A stretch of DNA of 64,000 nucleotides, from contig NZ_JADEWI010000033.1 of NCBI RefSeq assembly GCF_015207705.1, positions 1 through 64,000 on the forward strand, written 5' to 3'. Of the stretch, positions 28,859 to 36,910 are shown in pieces; within the stretch, counting starts at the first letter, position 1, and each line of letters begins with the position of its first letter. The notes under the pieces are model-generated. The model was not told the DNA's origin. It did no database searches and saw only the letters and a list, made by a program, of their open reading frames with translations. The stretch is from Nostoc sp. LEGE 06077 (lineage in GTDB: Bacteria; Cyanobacteriota; Cyanobacteriia; Cyanobacteriales; Nostocaceae). A program made the translations under genes and the position numbers.

Positions 28859-29227
28859 TTAAAACTTCCGCATATTCCTACTAACAGGGTCGAATCCTCT
28901 GGAAAAAACCGTACTGTCATCATAATAAGCTCCACTTAAATCTGCACCATACAGCTTAGTGAAGTTGAGTTTCGCACCTCGAAGATTTGCTTCTTTTAAT
29001 TTGACACCGCATAAATTAGCTCTTGTCAAATTCGCTTTAGCCAAATTAGCTTGACTTAAGTCTGCTCCCCAGAGTTTAGCTTTGGCAAGGTTCGCTTGAC
29101 TTAAATCGGCTCCCCACAAATTAATTCCGGGTAAGTAGGCAGAAATTAACCTGGCTCGAATTAAATTTGCTGCGGGAAAATATCTCTCTCCGGCGGCGTA
29201 ACTGCGCTTGAGTTGTTCAGCATCCAT
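28859..29227 (-). CDS. pentapeptide-repeat protein
   Basis: A 122-residue protein with about fifteen A(D/N)LxX pentapeptides (residues 19-100), forming a right-handed quadrilateral beta-helix. The block LWGADLSQANLAKA occurs twice in tandem, a sign of internal duplication. Function unknown; no membrane segment. The ATG 29227 lies inside the end of the upstream gene (11-base overlap), so the two are translationally coupled. Confidence 0.88.
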   Translation of the reverse strand: MDAEQLKRSYAAGERYFPAANLIRARLISAYLPGINLWGADLSQANLAKAKLWGADLSQANLAKANLTRANLCGVKLKEANLRGAKLNFTKLYGADLSGAYYDDSTVFSRGFDPVSRNMRKF

Positions 29228-29540
29228 GAGTAGTGTTGACCTTTTTCAGTAATAGAGAAGTAATGTGTTCCCATTCCTGGTTTAGCTCGCCCACAAACTC
29301 TGGTTGACTACTGCGATGATACCAGTAACGCGCATTAGGCAAATCACCTTCTTGGCGATGTAAGTAGGCGTGAACCCAAGCACTATCAACATCACTGGCA
29401 TTTTGAACTATTTCGTGAGCTTGGTTCCAACTGCCTTTTTTGTCATACCACAGAGCTTGCAGCGCTTTTGGTAGGGTTTGCGGACATGAGACCTGTTTAT
29501 CGATCAATCGCAGGAATTCCTGAGTATTCACGATCGCCAC
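29217..29540 (-). CDS. hypothetical protein coupled to the pentapeptide protein
   Basis: A protein of about 107 residues, with the first half predicted helical and a conserved-looking WVHAYLHRQEGDLPNARYWY segment (TPR-like helix pair, about residues 55-74). Known in cyanobacteria as a small conserved protein of unknown role, by my recollection. The start may be GTG 29540 or GTG 29531; the latter has a GGAG site at good spacing. It overlaps the pentapeptide gene. Confidence 0.65.
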   Translation of the reverse strand: MAIVNTQEFLRLIDKQVSCPQTLPKALQALWYDKKGSWNQAHEIVQNASDVDSAWVHAYLHRQEGDLPNARYWYHRSSQPEFVGELNQEWEHITSLLLKKVNTTHGC

Positions 29541-29631
29541 TCCACAACTATCAAACCTATTTCTAAGATACTTGGCGATCGCCCTTCATTACAATTATTG
29601 TTGCAAACTAGAAAATATAGCTAAGGTAAAC

Positions 29632-29749
29632 AGGACTTACGCAAAATTATGAAAAAATGTAGACGCGCAAGCGGCTTCCCGTTCGCAGTCAGGCGTTCCC
29701 GAAGAGACACGAAGTTATGAGAGTTTGAGAGAGTTCTTGCGTAAGTCCT
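29632..29749. repeat. 118-bp inverted-repeat element (MITE-like)
   Basis: Perfect 13-base inverted ends: AGGACTTACGCAA (29632-29644) and TTGCGTAAGTCCT (29737-29749). GTAAA lies close to each outer edge (29626-29630 and 29751-29755), possibly a worn target duplication. The interior holds a dispersed-repeat fragment GACGCGCAAGCGGCTTCCCG. It has no ORF, so any movement would depend on a transposase elsewhere. Confidence 0.7.
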
Positions 29750-29776
29750 AGTAAAGTCATTCTTCAGGAGGTAAAT

Positions 29777-30415
29777 ATGGCTTTTAGTAGTTATAAATCT
29801 ATTAGTGAAGTTCTCAAAACATTTCAGATTATCTACACAGAAGCTAATTTTGTTCTAGCTACAGAGTTTAATATTCCTCCATATTTTCGAGAAGACTTAG
29901 CAATTGTTATGCGTGAAGGTGTCGTTGATAATTCTGAGTTTGCTATTTGTGAAAACTTAATTTATCCAGTCTTAAAAGAAGTTTGGAAACAGTACAACAG
30001 TAAGTTAACTTTATGGAGTCATCAGTCACTAAATTATGATGAGAAATCACCAGGTTTTCCTGAATATATTTTGGCTAAACGTTCGCCTTTAGGGAAAATA
30101 GTTTTTGATAAACCATACTTTATTTTAGTAGAAGCCAAGCAAGATAATTTTGAAGCAGGTTGGACGCAATGTTTAGCTGAAATGATTGCTGCTCAAAGAC
30201 TAAATCAAGAGTTGTCTGTAGTTATTTATGGAATTGTTTCTAATGGTGCAGTCTGGCAATTTGGTAAACTAGAAGCACAAAATTTTACCAAAAAAATTAC
30301 ACTATATACTATTTATGAATTAGACAATTTATTTGCTGTTGTCAACTATATTTTTCAACAATGCGAATTACAATTAGATAATTTACTGATATCTCAGCTT
30401 AATCTCTCAACTTGA
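29777..30415 (+). CDS. PD-(D/E)XK nuclease-like protein, cyanobacterial family
   Basis: A 212-residue protein. The centre has PEYILAKRSPLGKIVFDKP followed by YFILVEAKQDN, a core resembling the D...ExK active site of restriction-endonuclease-fold proteins. Many cyanobacteria carry proteins of this type, often in several copies; targets are unknown. ATG 29777 with a textbook CAGGAGGTAAAT. The 3' end overlaps the converging Rieske gene by 22 bases. Confidence 0.65.
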   Translation: MAFSSYKSISEVLKTFQIIYTEANFVLATEFNIPPYFREDLAIVMREGVVDNSEFAICENLIYPVLKEVWKQYNSKLTLWSHQSLNYDEKSPGFPEYILAKRSPLGKIVFDKPYFILVEAKQDNFEAGWTQCLAEMIAAQRLNQELSVVIYGIVSNGAVWQFGKLEAQNFTKKITLYTIYELDNLFAVVNYIFQQCELQLDNLLISQLNLST

Positions 30416-31446
30416 CTCCGCATCAATTTCTGCACACTGACTAAAGCGCGATTTAATTCATAATTTCGTCGTTGCGGATTTTGTAAATATGCCTGTTGTT
30501 CTTCTTCAATCATCTTTACATCTTGCACTACTAAACCATCAAGTAATTTTTGGGCGGCATTAAATAAACTATCTTTAATAAATCGGCGAAACCATACAGG
30601 TAATTTATGCAATCGCCAAAAAGCGTTGAGTGAGGTGAAATGAATTAAATAGGCTTTGGTTTGAGTTTCATTTACAGGACACAATAAACAATAAATTTTA
30701 AAGTCTTTGCCTAAAGTAGATTGCCAATGGGGATAGATATAACTCACATCCAATGGTTCTGGATGTAGTTTTCGCAATGCGGGAAAAAATAACTGGGATA
30801 TCGACCAAATTTTATCTATTTTGTAATAACTTTGGGCTGTATAATGAGCATCTACACGGTAATCATCTTCATCAATATCTTGTAAAGATGCTGCCGCCCA
30901 AGCTTGTAAATCTTGATGTAAATGCCCATGATACATATCCATCAAATTTTCAATTAAATAAGAATAATGGGCTTGACAGTTAATCACTGCAACGGAAGCA
31001 ATATAATTCAAATGTTCCCATTCTGGTAAACCCAATGGTTGGATAGAAGGTTCTGCATCACCAGGAAATAACCAGATAAAACCGTCTTGTTCTTTGACTG
31101 GGTAGCGACGAATTTGACAGTTTGGTAATTTTTGATTTGCAGCTAAATAAGGTACTTCTGTACACTCACCGGATGAATTGAACCGCCAACCGTGATAAGC
31201 GCATTCCAATTCATTACCGATAACTTGGCCGTGACTTAATTTAACTTGGCGATGGGGACAGCAGTCTTCTAAGGCGTGAATTTTACCTGTGCTGTCGCGA
31301 TAAAGTGCGATCACCTGATGCCAAAGTATCACTCCCACAGGTTTATTAGTTACCTCATTACTCTGTGCAACTACATACCAGTGATTGGGATTAATCCCTA
31401 ATTGACGCACATCACAAGTTTGCACAGCTTGAGAGAGAGATGACAT
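30394..31446 (-). CDS. Rieske non-heme iron oxygenase (PaO/Lls1-like)
   Basis: A 350-residue oxygenase. The Rieske [2Fe-2S] ligands are Cys63-x-His65 and Cys82-x-x-His85. The mononuclear iron site is seen as N167xxD170xxH173 with a further His177 in ENLMDMYHGHLH. This group includes pheophorbide a oxygenase, TIC55 and the chlorophyllide a oxygenase relatives that act on tetrapyrroles, sterols or xanthophylls. The C-terminal CxxC and membrane helices of plant PaO are not seen, so the cyanobacterial substrate is uncertain. A palindromic site lies 28 bases before its start. Confidence 0.85.
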   Translation of the reverse strand: MSSLSQAVQTCDVRQLGINPNHWYVVAQSNEVTNKPVGVILWHQVIALYRDSTGKIHALEDCCPHRQVKLSHGQVIGNELECAYHGWRFNSSGECTEVPYLAANQKLPNCQIRRYPVKEQDGFIWLFPGDAEPSIQPLGLPEWEHLNYIASVAVINCQAHYSYLIENLMDMYHGHLHQDLQAWAAASLQDIDEDDYRVDAHYTAQSYYKIDKIWSISQLFFPALRKLHPEPLDVSYIYPHWQSTLGKDFKIYCLLCPVNETQTKAYLIHFTSLNAFWRLHKLPVWFRRFIKDSLFNAAQKLLDGLVVQDVKMIEEEQQAYLQNPQRRNYELNRALVSVQKLMRSQVERLS

Positions 31447-31473
31447 AATTCAGCCTATCCTTTTCCGCGTTAG

Positions 31474-31493
31474 TCTGGTCACTGATGACCAGA
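31474..31493. promoter_or_regulatory. palindromic operator candidate of the Rieske oxygenase gene
   Basis: TCTGGTCA and TGACCAGA are perfect 8-base inverted repeats with a CTGA spacer, 28 bases upstream of the start codon. The TGGTCA...TGACCA core fits a dimeric TetR- or GntR-type regulator. No such regulator is adjacent. Confidence 0.45.
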
Positions 31494-31708
31494 TTATCAC
31501 CTAGGGAGCTAAAACTAATTTTGCTGACAAGTTATAAAGTATGTGTAGTTGCAGCAAAATTCAGGATTCAGAATCCGAAAACCAGGAAAATGGGCATTTA
31601 AACCCATTTATTCATCTGCTAGTTGAACATTATTCATCCTGAATTGTGATTCCTGGCTACTGAATTCTATTTTGATCAACCAGTAAACATATTAAACCGA
31701 AAATTTCT

Positions 31709-32188
31709 ATGGCAAACTACCCAGAAACCCTAACTAACGATGAATTCATTCAGGAATTACTTGAGGAGAAAACGATTATCAACCATGTAGAAGTAATTGA
31801 AAACGTCATCGACTCCTTAGAACAAGACGACAGCGCAATGGTTAGCCACACTCCAGAAGGTGCTTATCTCTGGAAGTTTAACTACGGTAGCGTGGAAGTG
31901 TTTGTTCAACTGACGGGGACAACCGATGAAGACACAATCACAGTGTGGTCTGTGGTGTTAAAGTTACCCGCCAATGATGAACCCAAATTAATGCGCCAAC
32001 TTCTGGAGATGAACTGCTCCAGTACTTTTGAAGCTCGTTTTGGGATAATCGAAAATAAAGTTGTGGTGATTTCAACACGCACACTAGCCGAGTTGTCTCC
32101 TGGGGAAGTCTCACGGTTAATTACAATTGTTGCCACGATCGCCGACAACAACGATGAAGCTTTACAATCTAAGTTTGGTGCAGCTTAA
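31709..32188 (+). CDS. YbjN domain protein
   Basis: A 159-residue acidic, soluble protein matching the YbjN/type III chaperone-like fold. Segments such as YLWKFNYGSVEVFVQL and CSSTFEARFGIIENKVVV show the alternating strands and helices of the fold. In E. coli YbjN influences motility and stress responses; the cyanobacterial role is unknown, though relatives have been linked to acclimation. ATG 31709. It is 10 bases from the lipoate ligase start, so the two are probably co-transcribed. Confidence 0.8.
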   Translation: MANYPETLTNDEFIQELLEEKTIINHVEVIENVIDSLEQDDSAMVSHTPEGAYLWKFNYGSVEVFVQLTGTTDEDTITVWSVVLKLPANDEPKLMRQLLEMNCSSTFEARFGIIENKVVVISTRTLAELSPGEVSRLITIVATIADNNDEALQSKFGAA

Positions 32189-32198
32189 GTAATAATTA

Positions 32199-32930
32199 AT
32201 GTCTAACAAGCAGGTATGGCGACTGATTCCTTTCTTAGAAGCCTCTGGTAGTGTGCAGATGGCGATCGATAAATGGTTATTAGAACAACACCATTTGAGA
32301 AAGCATCCTCCAACTCTGCGCTTTTATACTTGGTCGCCTGCTGCTATTTCTCTTGGCTATCATCAAAGACAATATCCCCAAGCGTGGGAGAATTTAACTT
32401 GGCAAGGTGAAAAACTAGATTTAGTGCGTCGTCCCACTGGTGGAAGAGCAGTATTACACCAAGGTGATTTAACATACACTGTAGTTACATCGGGTTTAGC
32501 TGGAAACCGCCTACAAGCATATACAAAAATTTGTGAGTTTTTAATTCAAGGATGGCGATCGCTCGGCGTAGAATTAACCTACGGTACAGCAGGGCGAGGC
32601 TACATCCATAACCCTAACTGTTTTGGGACGGCGACAGGCGCAGATTTAATTTTACCCAATGGCGCAAAACTCATCGGTAGCGCCCAACTCAAACGCGGTG
32701 ATGTAATTTTGCAACATGGTTCTATTCGCTTGCAACCAGATGCGGAACTGTTTGCGAAAGTATTTGGTACAGAGTTATTCAATAACGTTCAGTTTCCCCA
32801 CAGTCTCGAACAAATTATGACAGCTTTGATTGCTGCTGCAAAAGATTGTTTTGATATGGAAATAGAAGTGCAGCAATTATCAGAGTGGGAGTTAGAGGAG
32901 ATTTTAAACGCGCAGGTACGGGGAGGTTAG
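32199..32930 (+). CDS. lipoate-protein ligase A family protein
   Basis: A 243-residue enzyme that attaches lipoate or octanoate to lipoyl domains of 2-oxoacid dehydrogenases or the glycine cleavage H protein. Seen: the ligase/transferase motif RRPTGGRAVLHQGDLTY (about residues 77-93) and GAKLIGSAQLKRGDVILQHG, where Lys is the lipoyl-AMP contact. Many Cys/Asp features match the LipM/LplA octanoyltransferase group of cyanobacteria. Full length. ATG 32199. Confidence 0.88.
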   Translation: MSNKQVWRLIPFLEASGSVQMAIDKWLLEQHHLRKHPPTLRFYTWSPAAISLGYHQRQYPQAWENLTWQGEKLDLVRRPTGGRAVLHQGDLTYTVVTSGLAGNRLQAYTKICEFLIQGWRSLGVELTYGTAGRGYIHNPNCFGTATGADLILPNGAKLIGSAQLKRGDVILQHGSIRLQPDAELFAKVFGTELFNNVQFPHSLEQIMTALIAAAKDCFDMEIEVQQLSEWELEEILNAQVRGG

Positions 32931-33251
32931 ATGGATATAAATAAACGTCAACGACTGGAAGCAGCAGGTTGGCGCATACGCGATGCAGCCGACTTTCTGG
33001 AATTATCATCTGATGAAGTAGCTTTCATTGAAATTAAGCTATCTTTGAGCAGACAATTAAAACAACTGCGCGTCAAAAATAATCTGACTCAAACGGAGTT
33101 GGCAAATAAAATCAACTCTAGTCAATCGCGTGTCGCCAAAATGGAAGCTGGAGATACTTCTGTATCTTTGGATTTGATAATTAGAACAATTTTGGCTTTA
33201 GGTGGTACTCGTGAGGATGTAGCGATCGCTATTACAGTCTACCAATCATAA
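32931..33251 (+). CDS. XRE-type helix-turn-helix protein (antitoxin-like)
   Basis: A 106-residue protein whose C-terminal half is a classic Cro/CI domain: LKQLRVKNNLTQTELANKI followed by SSQSRVAKMEAGD. The N-terminus (LSSDEVAFIEIKLSLSRQL) resembles HigA/HipB-like antitoxins. The start ATG 32931 directly follows the ligase stop, with a GGGGAGG site inside the ligase end, so translation is coupled. No toxin gene lies on either side. Confidence 0.8.
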   Translation: MDINKRQRLEAAGWRIRDAADFLELSSDEVAFIEIKLSLSRQLKQLRVKNNLTQTELANKINSSQSRVAKMEAGDTSVSLDLIIRTILALGGTREDVAIAITVYQS

Positions 33252-33347
33252 ATCACCTGAGTTCAGGATTAGGCAAGAGAAAGTTAGTCAGATGAAAATA
33301 ACTCTGGTTAATTTATTTGCTACTCAGCAGCCTGATATCTAACGATG

Positions 33348-34244
33348 TTAAACCTTGCTTTCTAGAGGTTGGGGAATCGGAGTAGTTGCAGCTAACTTTC
33401 GGCCGTAGTTAATAGCAATCAACCCTGTCACATACATAAATAAACTGTAAACCGCTGCGGGGATTGCCATATCAGGATTGTTGAGTAGTCCAGCGGTAAT
33501 GGCGATCGCTAGTGTACCATTTTGAATTCCCACCTCAATGGCTATGCAGATTTGCTGAGGCGGATTGAGGTTAAATAGTTTGCTAATATAAAAACCCGCC
33601 AGCATTGAGATACTATTCAATAGCAATACACCAACTCCCACTTGCAAAATAAAGCCAGGGAGGCGGTTCCACTCACGAATAATTAATAAGAGAATAATTA
33701 TTGCCAGGAAAGCAACTGCAAGACGGCTAGTCACCTTTTCTAGACGACAGGCGACTTCTGGAAATACCTGACGCACTCCCATTCCTAAAGCTATGGGCAG
33801 AAGTGTCATCAGAAATATTTGGACTATTGTTGCACCAATAGGTAAAGCGATCGCCGCAGTTTGTCCGATGAAGTGTTGATATGCGAGATTTGCTAATATT
33901 GGAATTGTCAAGACGGTAATCAGACTACTAAAAGCTGTCAAAGTCACCGACAGCGCAACATCACCTTTAGCCAGGAATGTAATTACATTGGAAGATACCC
34001 CACCTGGACAAAGTGCAATTATGATTAAACCCATAGCAATGGTTGGTTGCATGGGTACTAATTTAGCAATAGTAAAACCAATAATCGGTAAAAGAACTAC
34101 CTGACTAATCAAGCCAATGGCGACAGCTTTGGGATACTTCTTAACACGTTGGAAATCTTCTGGTGTGAGAGATAAACCCATTCCTAGCATAATAATCGCT
34201 AAGGCTATGGGTAGAACAACCGCAGTTAAAAAGCTTGCTTCCAT
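33348..34244 (-). CDS. bile acid:sodium symporter family (SBF/BASS) transporter
   Basis: A 298-residue membrane protein with about ten helices. Family marks: LCPGGVSSNVITFLAKGDVALSV split over a crossover region (about residues 78-100) and EVGIQNGTLAIAIT near 240, the second crossover. Relatives move pyruvate, pantothenate, bicarbonate or bile acids with Na+. Cyanobacterial BASS members include the bicarbonate transporter SbtA only distantly, so the substrate is open. ATG 34244. Confidence 0.87.
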   Translation of the reverse strand: MEASFLTAVVLPIALAIIMLGMGLSLTPEDFQRVKKYPKAVAIGLISQVVLLPIIGFTIAKLVPMQPTIAMGLIIIALCPGGVSSNVITFLAKGDVALSVTLTAFSSLITVLTIPILANLAYQHFIGQTAAIALPIGATIVQIFLMTLLPIALGMGVRQVFPEVACRLEKVTSRLAVAFLAIIILLLIIREWNRLPGFILQVGVGVLLLNSISMLAGFYISKLFNLNPPQQICIAIEVGIQNGTLAIAITAGLLNNPDMAIPAAVYSLFMYVTGLIAINYGRKLAATTPIPQPLESKV

Positions 34245-34429
34245 AATGAATATTTATATGAATTAGACAATGAGTGAGAGAGTTATCGGTAAAACAAGAT
34301 TATTCGCTGTTTTGTGCCGATTTCCATCTCAAACAGCTGGTATATGTGGAAACATTATCAAACAGTATTGCTTTCTTTACAAGCGTATAGGCGAGTATTA
34401 ATGCCACTCATCCGACGAGGAAAACCGAG

Positions 34430-34466
34430 CGCCAAAATAAAAGGGACACAATTATTTTGTATCCCT
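34430..34466 (-). terminator. terminator of the EF-G paralogue
   Basis: AGGGACACAA (34442-34451) and TTGTATCCCT (34457-34466) pair over ten positions with one G-T/A-C change. On the minus strand the stem is followed by TTTTATTTTGGC, a good intrinsic terminator 133 bases past the EF-G stop. Confidence 0.65.
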
Positions 34467-34598
34467 AAATAACCAATTCAAGATATGGCAGTCAGCAAGG
34501 TAGTTAGGATATCAGTCAAGGATAAAACTTAAAACTGTGACATTTTAACTCTGTCACCTGTACCCTTTCCCCTTCTATATTTAGTTGCCAATGTGGAT

Positions 34599-36602
34599 TT
34601 AAGACTGGCGATAACAGCCGAATTCCATTGAAAAAGTCGCCATACCCGCAGTGAGCGATCGCAATTCTGTAGAATAGCCAAACATCTGCACTAATGGTAC
34701 TTCGGCACGAATCACAGAGTATCCTTGCATTGTCTCGGAACCTAACAGCAAGCCGCGACGGGATGATATATCGCCCTGAACTCTACCCATGAACTCGTTT
34801 GGTGTTTCCACTTCGACGAGCATAATTGGTTCAAGTATGTAGGGTTTGGCTTGGGCGATCGCATTTTCCAGTGCTTGATGAGCCGCGGAACGAAACGCCA
34901 ATTCGGAAGAATCAATCGGATGATAGGAACCACCATCCAACACGACTTTTACCCCAGTTACCGGATAGCCGGAAAGTTTTCCTGTTGTCATCGCCTCGCG
35001 GAAACCTTTCTCACAAGCGGGGATATACTCTTTAGGAATTGCACCGCCAACTACCCGACTCTCAAACACAAATGGCTGATCTGTTGGTTCTATCCACCCA
35101 GTAATATGGGCGTATAGACCAACACCACCTGATTGTTTTTTCAGACGGTAGTCAAATTGAGTTTTTTGCCCTATGGTTTCCCGGTAAGCCACGGCGGGAG
35201 TACCCACATAAACTTCCGCATTATATTCTCGTTGAATCCGTTCTACGTAAATGTTTAGATGCAGTTCACCCATTCCAGAAATCAAAGTTGCGCCTGATTC
35301 GGGATCAATACTCAAGCGAAAGGTGGGGTCTTCCCGTTGAAAGCGGTTGAGGGCTTTGGCTAGGCGATCGCTATCTTCCTGTTTTTTAGGCGTAATTGCC
35401 AGTGTAATTACTGGTTCCGGCACAAACATCCTTTCCAGAGATACTAGTGTTTCTCCGGTACAGAATGTATCACCAGAGGCAAAATCCACACCCAACAAAG
35501 CCACAATATCCCCAGCCACTGCCACTTTTACCTCTTCGCGCTTGTTAGCGTGCATTCTCACCAAGCGACCGATTTGCACTCGTTGTTCGGTACGAGAGTT
35601 ATAAACGGTATCGCCTGGCTTTAAAGTGCCAGAGTAAATGCGGGTGTAGGTTAGCTGTCCAAAAGATTCAACGGTAAGTTTAAATGCCAAAGCTACCAAG
35701 TCAGCATTAGGGTCAGGGTAAACACTGACTGATTCTGCGGTTTTGACTACTTCCCTATCTATGGGGGATGGTAAATAAAGGGCGATCGCATCTAAAAGAT
35801 TCTGCACGCCTTTGTTTTTGAATGCAGAACCCAGCAGTACTGGTGTGAGTTCTAGCCTCAAGGTTGCTTGGCGGATAACTTGCCAAATCAGTTCCGAGGG
35901 AATTTCTTGATCTGCCAACAGCATTTCAGTCATCTCTTCTGAGAACAAAGACAAGCTATCTAGCAATTTTTCCCGCGCCTGTTGTGCTGCGACTACAAGA
36001 ATCTCAGGAATTGGTTGTTTTACCCAATTTTCGCCATTTTCGCCTTCAAAGTAGTGCGCCTGCATTGTCACTAAATCAATCACACCTTGGAAGTTATCTT
36101 CACTACCGATGGGATATTGCAGCAACACAGCATTTAATTGCAAGCGATCGCGGATTGTCTGGACGACACGAAATGGATCTGCACCCATCCGATCCATTTT
36201 GTTAATGAATGCTATACGCGGTACACGATAGCGTTTCATCTGGCGATCTACTGTGATGGATTGGGATTGCACACCCGCCACAGCGCACAGCACCATCACA
36301 GCCCCATCCAGCACCCGCAAGGCACGCTCTACTTCAATCGTGAAATCAACATGACCTGGTGTATCAATTAAATTGATTTGGGTATCGTGCCACTGACAAG
36401 TTGTTGCAGCAGAGGTAATGGTAATACCATGTAGCTTTTCCTCCGGCATAAAGTCCATTGTTGACCCCTTCCCGCCGCCTCTTACTTCCTCAATAGTATG
36501 GATTCTGCCTGTGTAGAAGAGAATTCGCTCTGATAGCGTAGTTTTACCAGAGTCGATGTGGGCAGAAATACCAATATTGCGGACGCGTGTTCGGGGAATC
36601 AT
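34599..36602 (-). CDS. fusA: elongation factor G paralogue
   Basis: A 667-residue translational GTPase with all five EF-G domains. P-loop AHIDSGKTT has Ser18 where canonical EF-G has Ala, as in mitochondrial EF-G1-type factors. The switch I segment reads KLHGITITSAAT: His58 replaces the nearly invariant Arg of RGITI. DTPGH and NKMD are intact. This is probably not the main EF-G, which in cyanobacteria lies in the str operon with rpsL, rpsG and tufA, none of which are here. It may serve stress or specialised translocation/recycling. I chose ATG 36602, preceded by AAAGGAAAGG, over the ATG 27 bases upstream. Confidence 0.88.
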   Translation of the reverse strand: MIPRTRVRNIGISAHIDSGKTTLSERILFYTGRIHTIEEVRGGGKGSTMDFMPEEKLHGITITSAATTCQWHDTQINLIDTPGHVDFTIEVERALRVLDGAVMVLCAVAGVQSQSITVDRQMKRYRVPRIAFINKMDRMGADPFRVVQTIRDRLQLNAVLLQYPIGSEDNFQGVIDLVTMQAHYFEGENGENWVKQPIPEILVVAAQQAREKLLDSLSLFSEEMTEMLLADQEIPSELIWQVIRQATLRLELTPVLLGSAFKNKGVQNLLDAIALYLPSPIDREVVKTAESVSVYPDPNADLVALAFKLTVESFGQLTYTRIYSGTLKPGDTVYNSRTEQRVQIGRLVRMHANKREEVKVAVAGDIVALLGVDFASGDTFCTGETLVSLERMFVPEPVITLAITPKKQEDSDRLAKALNRFQREDPTFRLSIDPESGATLISGMGELHLNIYVERIQREYNAEVYVGTPAVAYRETIGQKTQFDYRLKKQSGGVGLYAHITGWIEPTDQPFVFESRVVGGAIPKEYIPACEKGFREAMTTGKLSGYPVTGVKVVLDGGSYHPIDSSELAFRSAAHQALENAIAQAKPYILEPIMLVEVETPNEFMGRVQGDISSRRGLLLGSETMQGYSVIRAEVPLVQMFGYSTELRSLTAGMATFSMEFGCYRQS

Positions 36603-36633
36603 AACCTTTCCTTTTTGTTTAAGCGACAAATAG

Positions 36634-36680
36634 TTACCACTGAAGTGGTAATATACTTATGTATTATATTTGTAATACAT
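36634..36680. promoter_or_regulatory. two tandem palindromes upstream of the EF-G paralogue
   Basis: TTACCACT-GA-AGTGGTAA (36634-36651) and ATGTATTA-N6-TAATACAT (36659-36680) are both perfect 8-base inverted repeats, 7 bases apart, starting 32 bases before the start codon. They look like repressor or activator sites over the promoter. No matching regulator is adjacent. Confidence 0.5.
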
Positions 36681-36910
36681 AAAAAAGACAAGGCTGATCA
36701 TCCAGAAATTTGATTGGGATTGATCAAGTGCGATCGCTCCCAGCACTAATCAAAGAGACTTTTGAAGTGCAACGTAGTAGGATCATTCAAGTGAATGGGT
36801 TAGCCTGATGCAGTTGATTAGCGATGCCTAACGGCAAGCCGCAAAGCGTCTACGCCATCAGACACCCTAAAATTGAAGCAAAAGACGATTTCTCAAAACA
36901 AGCACATTCC

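Noticed and set aside
28887-28899. GGGTCGAATCCTC resembling a tRNA T-loop
   Set aside because: It lies inside the pentapeptide gene, and no acceptor stem or anticodon arm can be drawn around it.
36659-36680. ATGTATTA...TAATACAT as an NtcA box
   Set aside because: NtcA needs GTA-N8-TAC; here GTA and TAC are separated by twelve bases, so the site does not fit.
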